Shown here: positions 55,135 to 63,429 of the stretch, piece after piece
Layout of the letters: each line of letters begins with the position of its first letter
How positions within the stretch are numbered: the first letter of the stretch is position 1
Assembly: GCF_013624435.2 (NCBI RefSeq)
Contig: NZ_CP061768.1
Span: 3,624,001-3,688,000, forward strand
Origin: Nocardioides campestrisoli
Lineage (GTDB): Bacteria > Actinomycetota > Actinomycetes > Propionibacteriales > Nocardioidaceae
DNA: 64,000 nucleotides
Direction of reading: 5' to 3'
Program-made: the position numbers and the translations under genes
The notes under the pieces: model-generated
Databases searched by the model: none
What the model saw: only the letters and a program-made list of their open reading frames with translations
Told to the model about the DNA's origin: nothing

Positions 55135-56184
55135 CTACGACGGGTCGGCCGTCGGGACGGCGTCCTCCTCGGGCGTCCGGTCCTGCCGGAGCCCCCGTTT
55201 GGTGAACTTCTGCCCCGCCGCCAGGCCGCCCAGGTAGAACGAGACGAGCGCGATCGCCACGCCGCCCAGGTCGTCGGCCACGTAGTGCCAGCCGAAGTAG
55301 AGCGTGGCGATCACGGTGACTCCGAAGTTGACCCAGAAGACGATCTTCACGATCCGGTTGCGCATCGTGTACTGGATCATCAGCGCGACCAGCAGGGTGA
55401 CGCCGGTGTGCAGGCTGGCGAAGCCGGCCACCGACTGCACGGCACCCTCGATCCCGTCGTGGATCACCCCCTTGCGCCCGTAGAACAACGCCTCCATCAA
55501 CGCACTGGTGCCGGTCTCCGGCAGCTCCTGGTAGAGCCAGGGGTAGCGGAAGCCGGGGCCGAGGGTGGGCAGCGCGTAGTACGACGCCGTGCCGAGCGTC
55601 CAGATCAGCACCTGGGAGTTGGCGAACCAGTAGCCGAAGGCGATGTTGCGCGACCACACCAGGAAGACCGCGACGCCGATCGGCACCAGCGGCAGGAACC
55701 ACAGGTAGATCGTGGAGAGCACGTGGGCGCTGATCCCGGTGCCGAAGACGGCGTGCAGCACCTCGGCCGGCTCGGTGCCGAGGAAGAGCGCCCGGTCGAG
55801 CACGTGCAGCTCGCGGTCGTACTTGGTGTCGCCCATGATGAACGGCAGGAACGACTTGAGGTTCCGGTAGCTGACGTAGGTGATGTAGAAGCAGACGACG
55901 CCCATCACCACCAGCGTCAGCCGCTCGCGGTTCCAGTGGGTGCGCCAGCGCTCGCGCACCGCCTGCCAGCCCAGGCCCGGGTGACCGCGCCCTGCCCAGA
56001 CGAACCGGGGCAGCATGTCGGCGAGCAGCGCCGCACCGAGCAGCAGCGGGAGCCGCGCCCAGGACGGACCGAGGAAGCCGTCGGGGTCGACGAGCGTGCG
56101 GTCGAGGGCGATCGCGGCCACCACGGCGAGGACGCCCATGGTGGCGGCGACGCCGATCAGGAGGTAGTGGGAACGGCGATACAC
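55135..56184 (-). CDS. PAP2 superfamily membrane protein (second AUR1-like)
   Basis: A 349-residue protein with about seven hydrophobic segments. The active-site blocks are ASYYALPTLGPGF, SVAGFASLHTGVTLLV (His nucleophile) and YFGWHYVADDLGGV (second His and Asp). It is a lipid phosphatase or phosphoalcohol transferase. The GTG is 6 bases after TAGACT, which begins at the thiQ stop codon. A paralogue of similar size lies at 32.3-33.3 kb, with differing block sequence. Confidence 0.82.
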   Translation of the reverse strand: MYRRSHYLLIGVAATMGVLAVVAAIALDRTLVDPDGFLGPSWARLPLLLGAALLADMLPRFVWAGRGHPGLGWQAVRERWRTHWNRERLTLVVMGVVCFYITYVSYRNLKSFLPFIMGDTKYDRELHVLDRALFLGTEPAEVLHAVFGTGISAHVLSTIYLWFLPLVPIGVAVFLVWSRNIAFGYWFANSQVLIWTLGTASYYALPTLGPGFRYPWLYQELPETGTSALMEALFYGRKGVIHDGIEGAVQSVAGFASLHTGVTLLVALMIQYTMRNRIVKIVFWVNFGVTVIATLYFGWHYVADDLGGVAIALVSFYLGGLAAGQKFTKRGLRQDRTPEEDAVPTADPS

Positions 56185-56190
56185 CCCCGC

Positions 56191-56196
56191 AGTCTA
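56191..56196 (-). promoter_or_regulatory. -10 built on the thiQ stop codon
   Basis: thiQ TAG (56,196-56,194) plus ACT makes TAGACT, followed by 6 bases and the PAP2 GTG. Confidence 0.5.
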
Positions 56197-57234
56197 GAGA
56201 CTCCGGGAGACCTCGGTCCTCGCGCCCACGGGGGCGAGGCGGTCGGGGTCGACCGCCAGCCGGACCTCCTGGCCCACCGTGACCTGGGCCCCACGGGAGG
56301 CCACCGCGTGCAGGGCCCCGACGTCGGGGACGTCGACCTGCAGGCGCAGCAGCTCGGGCGTCGCCACCGCGGCGGTCACCGTGGCGGCCACCGGCCCCTC
56401 GGGATCGACCCGGAGCGCTGAGCGGCGCAGTGCCAGCACCCGGCCACCCGCCAGGCCGGCGGCCCGGGCCAGCCGGTCGGCGGGCTCCCCGGCGAGCACC
56501 GTGGGGTAGCCCAGGAACGTCGCGGTCTCCTCGTCCGCGGGCCACGCCCACACCTCGCCGATCGGCCCCTGCTGGACGACCCGGCCCCGGAACATCACCG
56601 CGAGCCGGTCGGCGACCGCGAAGGCCTCCTCGTGGTCGTGGGTCACCATCACCGCGGTGGTCCCGGCCGCGACCAGGATCGCGCGCAGGTCGGCGGCCAG
56701 GGACTCGCGCAGCGCGGCGTCCAGGGCCGAGAGCGGCTCGTCGAGGAGCAGCAGCCGGGGCCGCACCGCCAGGGCCCGGGCCAGCGCCACCCGCTGCCGC
56801 TCCCCGCCCGACAGCGTCGCCGGCATCCGGTCCTCGTAGCCCGCCAGCCCGACCAGTGCCAGCAGCTCGGCGACCCGGGACCGCACCTCGGCGCGCGGCC
56901 GCCGGGCCAGCCGCAGGGCGTAACCGACGTTGCGGGCCACGCTCAGGTGGGCGAAGAGCTGCCCGTCCTGGAACATCAGCGAGAAGCCGCGCCGGTGGGT
57001 GGGGCGCCCGGCCAGGTCGTCGCCGTCGAAGAGCACGGTCCCGGCACTCAGCGGCTCCAGGCCGGCGACCACCCGTAGCAGCGTGGACTTCCCGCACCCC
57101 GAGGGGCCCAGCACCGCGAGCACCTCGCCGGCCGGCAGGTCCAGCGAGACGTCGACCAGGGCCGGCTTGCCGTCGTACGCCGCGCAGGCACCACGCAGGG
57201 AGAGCGCGGGCCGCAGATCCTCCTCGTCGGGCAT
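56194..57234 (-). CDS. thiQ: Thiamine-type ABC transporter ATP-binding protein
   Basis: A 346-residue ATPase. Walker A GPSGCGKST (about 43-51), Q-loop LMFQDGQLFAHL, signature LSGGE, Walker B LLLLDEPLSALD, switch VMVTHDHEEAF. The C-terminal ~100 residues form an OB/TOBE-like regulatory domain, so it is longer than E. coli ThiQ. It follows the permease by 1 base in the TPP-riboswitch operon, which supports thiamine or a precursor as substrate. Confidence 0.9.
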   Translation of the reverse strand: MPDEEDLRPALSLRGACAAYDGKPALVDVSLDLPAGEVLAVLGPSGCGKSTLLRVVAGLEPLSAGTVLFDGDDLAGRPTHRRGFSLMFQDGQLFAHLSVARNVGYALRLARRPRAEVRSRVAELLALVGLAGYEDRMPATLSGGERQRVALARALAVRPRLLLLDEPLSALDAALRESLAADLRAILVAAGTTAVMVTHDHEEAFAVADRLAVMFRGRVVQQGPIGEVWAWPADEETATFLGYPTVLAGEPADRLARAAGLAGGRVLALRRSALRVDPEGPVAATVTAAVATPELLRLQVDVPDVGALHAVASRGAQVTVGQEVRLAVDPDRLAPVGARTEVSRSL

Positions 57235-57235
57235 G

Positions 57236-58891
57236 TCAGAAGGCTCCCACGCTCGGCACCCGCAGCCGCTCCACGGCCAGCACGACCAGTGCGGTGGTGG
57301 CCGCGAGCACCACCGAGGCGGCCAGCGCCATCCCGTAGTTCATCTCCCCGGGATGGCCGATCAGCTGGTAGATCACCACCGGCAGCGTCGGGTTCTCGTC
57401 CCGGGCCAGGAAGGAGGTGGCACCGAACTCCCCCAGCGAGACGGCGAAGGCGAAGCCGCTGGCGGCCAGCAGCGGCTTCCACACCACCGGCGCCTCGACC
57501 GTCAGCCAGGTGCGCAGCGGTCCGGCACCCATCGAGGCGGCGGCCTGCCGCTGCCGGTCGTCGATCCCGGCCAGCACCGGGACCAGCGTGCGCAGCACCA
57601 GGGGGAGCGCCACCAGCGCCTGGGCGATCGGCACCAGCCACGGGGAGTCGCGCAGGTCGACCGGGGGCCGGTCCAGGGCGATCAGGAAGCCGAAGCCGAG
57701 CGTCACCGCCGAGACGCCGAGGGGCAGCATGAACAGCGCGTCCACCGTGGACCGGAGCCGGCGCTCGGTGCGCCCGTGGGAGCGGCGGGTCACCACCACC
57801 GCGAGCAGCAGGCCGAGCAGCAGCGCCATCCAGGTGGCGTCGACCGCGACCCGCAAGGACGTGGCCAGCGCCTCGGTCACCGGGACCAGCAACGCCCGGT
57901 CCTCCCCGGTGCCCGAGAGCGCGCGGTAGTTGTCCAGGCTCCAGCCACCGCGCACCCGCAGCGACCCGGCGACCAGGGCGGTCAGCGGGGTGGCGACGAA
58001 GACCAGCAGCAGCCCGGTGACCAGCAGGGCCGGCACGTCGGCCGCAGCGGGCCGCCGCGGCCTCGGCACGGCCCGGCTGAGCGCCGTCGTGGTCGCCCGC
58101 AGCCGACCGGTGACCAGCAGCAGGCCCGCCACCACGACCAGCTGGAGCAGGGAGAGCGCCGCCGCGGCCTGCAGGTCGAAGAGGGTGGTGGTGAGCAGGT
58201 AGATCTCGGTCTCCACCGTGGCGTAGCGGACCCCGCCGAGCGTCAGCACGATGCCGAACGCGGTGGCGCAGAAGAGGAAGACCACCGAGGCCGACGAGAC
58301 GATCGCCGGGCGCAGCGCGGGCAGGGTCACCGTGCGCAGCACCTGCCAGGGCGTGGCGCCGAGCGCCGCGGCCGCCTCCGCGGGCCGCGGGTCCAGGGAC
58401 TCCCAGGCCGCCCCGACCCCGCGCACCACCACGGCGGCGTTGAAGAAGGCCAGGCCCAGCACGATCGCCACCGGGGTGCCGTCCAGGCCCAGGCCGCCCA
58501 GCGGGCCGGAGTCGGCGAGCAGCTGGCGGAACGCCACGCCGACCACCACCGTGGGCAGCACGAACGGCACCAGCAGGGCGGCCCGGACCACCCGCCGGCC
58601 GGGCAGCCGGAGCCTGGTCAGGGTGTACGCCGCGGGCAGGCCGAGGGCGAGCGAGAGCAGCGTCCCGGCCAGGGCGGAGCCCAGGGTGAAGGCCAGCACC
58701 CGGTGCACCCGGGGGCGGCCGAGCACCTCCAGCACGCCGCCGAGGTCGAGGGACCCGTCGTCGAGGAAGCCGCGCGACACCATGGCCGCGACCGGCAGCC
58801 CGAAGAAGACCCCGAGCACCAGCAGCGGTCCGGCCGAGAGCCCGGCCAGCACCAGCAGCCGGCGCGTCGCAGCCCGCCGGCCCGCGCTCAC
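57236..58891 (-). CDS. thiP: Fused two-domain ABC permease, ThiP type
   Basis: A 551-residue membrane protein formed by two BPD-type permease domains in one chain (about 12 helices), as in ThiP and other iron/thiamine importers. Each half has an EAA loop: DPRPAEAAAALGATPWQVLR and DDRQRQAAASMGAGPLRTWL. GTG at 58,891 overlaps the thiB stop as GTGA. Confidence 0.92.
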   Translation of the reverse strand: MSAGRRAATRRLLVLAGLSAGPLLVLGVFFGLPVAAMVSRGFLDDGSLDLGGVLEVLGRPRVHRVLAFTLGSALAGTLLSLALGLPAAYTLTRLRLPGRRVVRAALLVPFVLPTVVVGVAFRQLLADSGPLGGLGLDGTPVAIVLGLAFFNAAVVVRGVGAAWESLDPRPAEAAAALGATPWQVLRTVTLPALRPAIVSSASVVFLFCATAFGIVLTLGGVRYATVETEIYLLTTTLFDLQAAAALSLLQLVVVAGLLLVTGRLRATTTALSRAVPRPRRPAAADVPALLVTGLLLVFVATPLTALVAGSLRVRGGWSLDNYRALSGTGEDRALLVPVTEALATSLRVAVDATWMALLLGLLLAVVVTRRSHGRTERRLRSTVDALFMLPLGVSAVTLGFGFLIALDRPPVDLRDSPWLVPIAQALVALPLVLRTLVPVLAGIDDRQRQAAASMGAGPLRTWLTVEAPVVWKPLLAASGFAFAVSLGEFGATSFLARDENPTLPVVIYQLIGHPGEMNYGMALAASVVLAATTALVVLAVERLRVPSVGAF

Positions 58892-59949
58892 CGGGTGGTG
58901 ATCTCCGTCCACTGCTGGAGCCACTGCTCCCGGTTGGCCGCGATCTCCTCGGAGTCGACCTCGAAGGGCTGCTCGGGCTGGACCGCGTACTCGGCCCACG
59001 CGTCGGGGAGCTCGACCGTCGGGTCGACCGGGAAGACGAACATCGACTCCGGCAGCGCCGCCTGCACCTCCGGGCCGGTGAGGAACTCGACCAGGGCCCG
59101 GGCGCCCTCGGGGTTCGGGGCCCCGTCCAGCACGCCGGCGTACTCGACCTGGCGGAAGCAGGTCTCCAGCAGCGCGCTGGTGGTCGACCGCTTCTGGCCC
59201 TCGGCCACGGTGAAGGCCGGCGAGGAGTCGTAGGAGAGGACGATCGGGCGGTCGCCGTTCTCGCCGCCCTGGGTGAAGTCGGTGTAGTAGGCGTCGCTCC
59301 AGCCGTCGACGACCTTGAGGCCGTTGTCCAGCAGCTCCTGCCAGTAGTCGGGCCACTCGTCGCCGAAGGCCGCCACGGTGCTGAGCAGGAACGCCATCCC
59401 CGGCGAGGAGGTGGAGGCGGCGGGCACGACGGTGAGGTCCTCGTACGCCGGCTTCGTCAGGTCCTGCAGCGTCCGCGGCGGCTTCACCTCGTTCTTGTCG
59501 AACCAGGTGTCGTCGATGTTGAGGCACACGTGGCCGACGTCGACCGGGACCAGGCGGTCGGCTCCGTCGGCGAGCGCGTACTCCTCGGCGCCGGGCGGCA
59601 GCTCCACCTCGACCGGGGCGAAGACCCCCTCGTCCAGCACCCGGGAGGCGAAGGTGTTGTCGATCCCGAAGGCGACGTCGCCGGTCGGGTTCTCCTTGGT
59701 CAGCGCGAGCTTGGCGCTCAGCGCGCCGGCGTCGCCGGAGGCCCGGACGATCAGCTCCTGGCCGGTCTGCTCGGCGAACTCCTCGAGCAGCTCCTCGGGG
59801 AGGGTGAACGAGTCGTGCGTGACCAGGATGACCTCGCGGCTGCGCTCGGGGCCGGACTCCTCCGCGCTGGTGGTGCCGCCGGTGCTGCAGGCGGCGAGCA
59901 GGCCGAGGCCCACCACCCCCACGGTTGCGAGCAGGGCAGGACGCTTCAC
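58888..59949 (-). CDS. thiB: Thiamine-type ABC substrate-binding lipoprotein
   Basis: A 353-residue TbpA/ThiB-like protein. Signal peptide with lipobox LLAAC (Cys21). EVILVTHDSFTLPEELLEEF is the typical ThiB start; GDVAFGIDNTFASRVL and PIVLSYDSSPAFTVAEG are ligand-site strands, and CFRQVEYAGVLDGAPNPEGA follows. GTG start. Directly behind a TPP riboswitch, whose final GGGAG serves as its ribosome site, so uptake is shut off when TPP is high. Confidence 0.93.
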   Translation of the reverse strand: MKRPALLATVGVVGLGLLAACSTGGTTSAEESGPERSREVILVTHDSFTLPEELLEEFAEQTGQELIVRASGDAGALSAKLALTKENPTGDVAFGIDNTFASRVLDEGVFAPVEVELPPGAEEYALADGADRLVPVDVGHVCLNIDDTWFDKNEVKPPRTLQDLTKPAYEDLTVVPAASTSSPGMAFLLSTVAAFGDEWPDYWQELLDNGLKVVDGWSDAYYTDFTQGGENGDRPIVLSYDSSPAFTVAEGQKRSTTSALLETCFRQVEYAGVLDGAPNPEGARALVEFLTGPEVQAALPESMFVFPVDPTVELPDAWAEYAVQPEQPFEVDSEEIAANREQWLQQWTEITTR

Positions 59950-59952
59950 TTT

Positions 59953-60052
59953 CTGACTCCCTTCGCCGGTGCTAACCGGTGCAGGTTCGGAGGGTCTGCG
60001 GGCTCTCCCGCACTCTCAGCACGTGGCGTCGCGACGCCGGGTGCTCCCCTGT
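59953..60052 (-). ncRNA. TPP (THI-box) riboswitch
   Basis: On the minus strand the conserved parts occur in order: ACAGGGGAGCACC, CGTGCTGAGAG, GCGGGAG, CAGACCCTCCGAACCTG, CCGGTTAGCACCGGCGA and AGGGAGTCAGA. The CTGAGA and CCTGx3-CCGGTTAxxxCCGG cores are unmistakable. The last stem strand contains GGGAG, 7 bases before the thiB GTG, pointing to translational control. No terminator hairpin is seen. Confidence 0.97.
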
Positions 60053-60063
60053 CTGGTGGTGCC

Positions 60064-60069
60064 AGCCTA
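60064..60069 (-). promoter_or_regulatory. -10 for the TPP riboswitch transcript, built on the sulfotransferase stop
   Basis: TAG stop (60,069-60,067) plus GCT makes TAGGCT. The predicted start near 60,057 is about five bases before the riboswitch begins. Confidence 0.55.
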
Positions 60070-61020
60070 CCGGTAGCCGAACCGGCGCAGCAGCGGCCAC
60101 GCCATCGCCGTGACCAGCCGCCGGTCGCCCGGAGCCATCGCGGCGCGCCACTCCTCGTCGGCCCGCAGCTCGGTGGGCCCGGTCCGGAACCGCATCGGGT
60201 TCCCGGCCACCGAGTGGCACGGCCCGAGGTCGACCTCGGGCGGGCCGGCGGCACCGCCCCCGCGCACCGGCAGCTCCGGCGAGCCTGGGAGGTCGAGCGC
60301 CCGCCAGGCCTCGGCCAGCGCCGCGGCAGGATCGGCGACCAGGTCCTCGTAGCGCATCCGGGTCAGCGGGACGCCGCGCCAGGCCAGCGCCTGCACGGTC
60401 AGGTTGCCCGAGAGCCACAGCCCGGTGCTGCGCGCCGGGGAGAAGCGCGGCATCGGCTCGCCGCCGGCCTCGGGGCGGGCCACGGTCTTCGCCCAGGAGT
60501 AGGCCACGCCGCGCGCGTCGCGCACCACGTGCAGGACGCGCAGGTCCAGGTCGTCGCGGTGGCTGAGGGTGAGCGCGGTGGGGATCTCCTTGCTGGAGTC
60601 GACCAGCACCCGGGCGCCGCCGACCTGCTGGGCCGCGGCGTAGACGGCGCGGAAGTGGCCGGCGTACTGCTCGACCTCGGCGCGGGTGCCGGGGTCGGGT
60701 CTGCGGCGTGCGGTGCGCGGCATCCGGCGCTGCCGGTCCACCCGCTCCCGCAGGTACGCGAGCCGGTCGAGGTCGACAGCCTGCCAGCCGCCGAAGGCCC
60801 GCGCGCCCACGGCCGTCCAGAACGGGCACGCGGAGAAGGCCGCGCCGCAGGCGCAGAGCTGGTCCTCGTGCAGACCCCGCTCCCAGAGGTGGACCACCTC
60901 CCCGAGCAGGGTGACGCCGGGGAGCTCGCCGAGCAGCCGCTCGAGCAGGGTGGAGCCGCTGCGTCCCCAGCCGGCGAGGTAGACGACGGTCGGGTCCTGG
61001 TCGCGCGTCTGCCCCCTCAT
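60067..61020 (-). CDS. Sulfotransferase family protein (Sulfotransfer_3-like)
   Basis: A 317-residue protein. VVYLAGWGRSGSTLLERLLG is the phosphosulfate loop and HVVRDARGVAYSWAK the 3'-phosphate-binding part. A CACGAAFSACPFW segment could bind metal, and VLVDSSKEIPTAL and TRMRYEDLVADP are typical of this actinobacterial group. ATG at 61,020 lies 9 bases from TAGGCT, which overlaps the -10 of the divergent esterase gene. Acceptor unknown. Confidence 0.85.
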   Translation of the reverse strand: MRGQTRDQDPTVVYLAGWGRSGSTLLERLLGELPGVTLLGEVVHLWERGLHEDQLCACGAAFSACPFWTAVGARAFGGWQAVDLDRLAYLRERVDRQRRMPRTARRRPDPGTRAEVEQYAGHFRAVYAAAQQVGGARVLVDSSKEIPTALTLSHRDDLDLRVLHVVRDARGVAYSWAKTVARPEAGGEPMPRFSPARSTGLWLSGNLTVQALAWRGVPLTRMRYEDLVADPAAALAEAWRALDLPGSPELPVRGGGAAGPPEVDLGPCHSVAGNPMRFRTGPTELRADEEWRAAMAPGDRRLVTAMAWPLLRRFGYR

Positions 61021-61029
61021 GGTGGCCAG

Positions 61030-61039
61030 AGCCTAGGGT
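61030..61039. promoter_or_regulatory. Bidirectional -10 element with shared palindromic core
   Basis: Plus-strand TAGGGT (61,034-61,039) and minus-strand TAGGCT (61,035-61,030) share the TA step in the centre of CCTAGG. The plus box is 6 bases from the esterase GTG, the minus box 9 bases from the sulfotransferase ATG. Confidence 0.55.
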
Positions 61040-61045
61040 GCTCGC

Positions 61046-62032
61046 GTGCCCGCCGTCTCCCGTTCCCCGGTCGATCCGACCCTGTTCGACCCGATCCCGC
61101 GTCCCAGCTTCCGGCACCGGCTGCTGGTCCGGGCGCTGCCGGTGGTCCGCCGCAGCGGCGACCTCACCGACCCCGAGGCCGAGCGCCGGCGGGTGCTGGC
61201 CCGGCGGCGTGCGGAGCCGGCGGGGCTGCCCACCTGGGCGGTCCCCGGGTTCACCCGGCGGTTCGCGGTCGAGCGCGACGACTCCGCCGGCTTCCCCAGC
61301 TGGGTGGTCACGCCCCGGGCCCGAGCCGCGGGCACGAGTCCCGGGCTCACGGTCCTCTACCTGCACGGCGGCGGGTACGCCTTCGGGCTGGACCCGTTCC
61401 ACCTGCGGTGGGTCTGCCGGCTGGCCCGGGCCACCGGTGCGCGGATCGTGCTGCCGGACTACCCGCTGGCCCCCGAGCACACCTGGCGCGACTCCCACGA
61501 GGCGCTCGTCGGGCTCGCCGGCCGGTACGCCGTCCAGGCGGCGGAAGGCGGCGGCGAGCTGGTCCTGGCCGGTGACTCCGCCGGCGGTGGCTACGCCCTC
61601 TCGCTCGCCCAGGCCATGCGCGACACCGGCGGGCCGCGCGCCGCGCGGACGGTGCTGATCTCGCCGTGGGTCGACCTCGCCGGCACCACCCCGGAGGAGA
61701 CGGCGCAGGCCACCGCCGGGGACCCGTGGCTCTTCGTGGGCAAGATCGACGCCTACGCCGGCTGGTGGGCCGGGTCGGAGGCGGACCTGCGCCGGCCCGA
61801 GGTCTCGCCGGGGCTGGGCTCGCTGGCCGACCTGCCGCCCACGCTGCTGCTCGGGGGCACTCGGGACACCCTGCTGCCCGGCTTCCGGCTGCTGGTCCGT
61901 CATGCGGCGGAGGCGGGCTGGGAGCTCACCAGCGTGGAGGAGCCGGGGCTGCTGCACGTCTACCCCCTGCTGCCCCTGGTGCCCGAGGCCGACCGGGCGT
62001 TCCGCCAGGTGCTGGCCTTCCTGGCGCGCTGA
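61046..62032 (+). CDS. Alpha/beta-hydrolase of the hormone-sensitive-lipase family
   Basis: A 328-residue esterase. YLHGGGYAFGL is the oxyanion HGGG motif, LPDYPLAPEHTW is typical, and VLAGDSAGGGYALSL holds the nucleophile Ser. The catalytic Asp lies in LLLGGTRDTLLPG and the His in GLLHVYPLLP. An N-terminal cap of about 90 residues precedes it. GTG start, probably leaderless. Likely acts on short or medium acyl esters; substrate unknown. Confidence 0.9.
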   Translation: MPAVSRSPVDPTLFDPIPRPSFRHRLLVRALPVVRRSGDLTDPEAERRRVLARRRAEPAGLPTWAVPGFTRRFAVERDDSAGFPSWVVTPRARAAGTSPGLTVLYLHGGGYAFGLDPFHLRWVCRLARATGARIVLPDYPLAPEHTWRDSHEALVGLAGRYAVQAAEGGGELVLAGDSAGGGYALSLAQAMRDTGGPRAARTVLISPWVDLAGTTPEETAQATAGDPWLFVGKIDAYAGWWAGSEADLRRPEVSPGLGSLADLPPTLLLGGTRDTLLPGFRLLVRHAAEAGWELTSVEEPGLLHVYPLLPLVPEADRAFRQVLAFLAR

Positions 62033-62109
62033 GGTTCCAGCAGGTCTCAGCAGGTCTCAGGGTCTGGTCGTCCTGGCACCATCACGAGCGGTGCGGCACC
62101 CTGTCAGCC

Positions 62110-63429
62110 ATGTCCGACCCGCGACCCGGCACGCTGCCCGGCTCCGTACGCCGTGGCGCCGCGGTCGCGGGGGCCACGCTGGCGGTCACCGGCGCGGCCT
62201 CGCTGCTGCTGGCGTGGCTGATCGCCACGGCGTCGATGACCTTCGGGCAGCTCCTGACCACGGCGGGCGTGCTGCTCGCAGGCGCGTTCGGTGCCGGCGT
62301 CGACGGCAGCATGAGCGGCAGCTTCGTCGTGGTCGGCGGCACCGCCAGCGGGAGCGCGACCGCGGTCCCGCTGACCCTGACCCTGCTGGCCGGGGCCACC
62401 GCCGTGCTCGCGTTCCGCCGCGTCAGCCGCGACGTGCCGCACACCGGGGCCGCCACCCCTCTGGTCGACGCCGCGGTCGCGGCCGCCCTGGTCGCCGTCG
62501 GCGTCCTGGTGGTCGCCCTGCTGGCCCGGACCGGCTCCGGCGGGATCCTGGTCGCGCTCGACTGGATCGCCGCCCGCGACGCCGACCAGGTGCGCGGGGA
62601 CGCGGGGGTGGTGCCGTGGCGCGCCCCGCTCGGGGCGTTCGCCCTGATGCTCGGGGTGCTCGGGGTGCTGGCCGTGACGACGCTCGGCGAGCGGCTCCGG
62701 GCCCCGGTGCACGGCCTCGTCACCCTGCTGCTCCTGCTGCCGGTCGCCGGGGTGCTGGGGGTGCTGATGCTCGCCGGTGGCGACCCGGCGCCGACCGGGG
62801 ACGTCTCCGTCGAGGCGGCCAGCGGCGTCGGCCTGGGCCTCGCCGCCCTGGCCACCTGGGGGTTCGCGGTGCTCGCGCTCGGAGCCCTGGGGCCGGCCGG
62901 CTACACCGTGGACGGCTCGGCGTCCGGCGACCTGGAGGTCACCCTCGGCGCGTTCCACTCCCGCCTGGGCCACTGGACCGACTCCGAGCCGGGCCTGTGG
63001 GCCGCGATCCCGGTGGCGGTCCTGGTGCTCGGGCTCAGCGCGTTGCGCGTGGCCCGCTCCTCGACCGACGTACGCCGGGTGCCGGGGGACCTGCTGCGCT
63101 GGCTCGCGCTGCTCGCGGTGGTGCTGCCCGGCCTGGCCGTGGTCTCCCGGCTCTCCGGCACCGGCCGGGTGGCCGGGCAGTCGTGGGGGGAGGAGGGGCG
63201 CGGCGAGCTCACCGGGACGCTGGGGCTCGACCTGTGGCCGGCGACGCTGCACCTGCTCGCGCTCGCCGGCGCGGTGGCGCTGGTGGTCGGCCTGCTCGCC
63301 CGGGCCAGGGGGCGGCGACCCGGCGATCGCTTGTCCGCACCCTCGGACCGACGCACACTGGAGGAGACGTCTGTGACACCGGTCACGGGAGGTTCCTCGG
63401 ATGGACACCCTGCTCCCCCACACCCGTGA
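62110..63429 (+). CDS. Multi-pass membrane protein of unknown function
   Basis: A 439-residue hydrophobic protein I do not recognise. About eight to nine helices are visible (for example ATLAVTGAASLLLAWLIATA, AAVAAALVAVGVLVVALLA, VTLLLLLPVAGVLGVLMLAG, LLALAGAVALVVGLLARA). Between helices 6 and 7 lies a soluble beta-rich part (VDGSASGDLEVTLGAFHSRL). The N-terminal segments repeat Ser/Gly (GSMSGSFVVVGGTASGSAT). The 3' end overlaps the next gene by 29 bases. No clear ribosome site or -10 near the ATG. Confidence 0.65.
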   Translation: MSDPRPGTLPGSVRRGAAVAGATLAVTGAASLLLAWLIATASMTFGQLLTTAGVLLAGAFGAGVDGSMSGSFVVVGGTASGSATAVPLTLTLLAGATAVLAFRRVSRDVPHTGAATPLVDAAVAAALVAVGVLVVALLARTGSGGILVALDWIAARDADQVRGDAGVVPWRAPLGAFALMLGVLGVLAVTTLGERLRAPVHGLVTLLLLLPVAGVLGVLMLAGGDPAPTGDVSVEAASGVGLGLAALATWGFAVLALGALGPAGYTVDGSASGDLEVTLGAFHSRLGHWTDSEPGLWAAIPVAVLVLGLSALRVARSSTDVRRVPGDLLRWLALLAVVLPGLAVVSRLSGTGRVAGQSWGEEGRGELTGTLGLDLWPATLHLLALAGAVALVVGLLARARGRRPGDRLSAPSDRRTLEETSVTPVTGGSSDGHPAPPHP

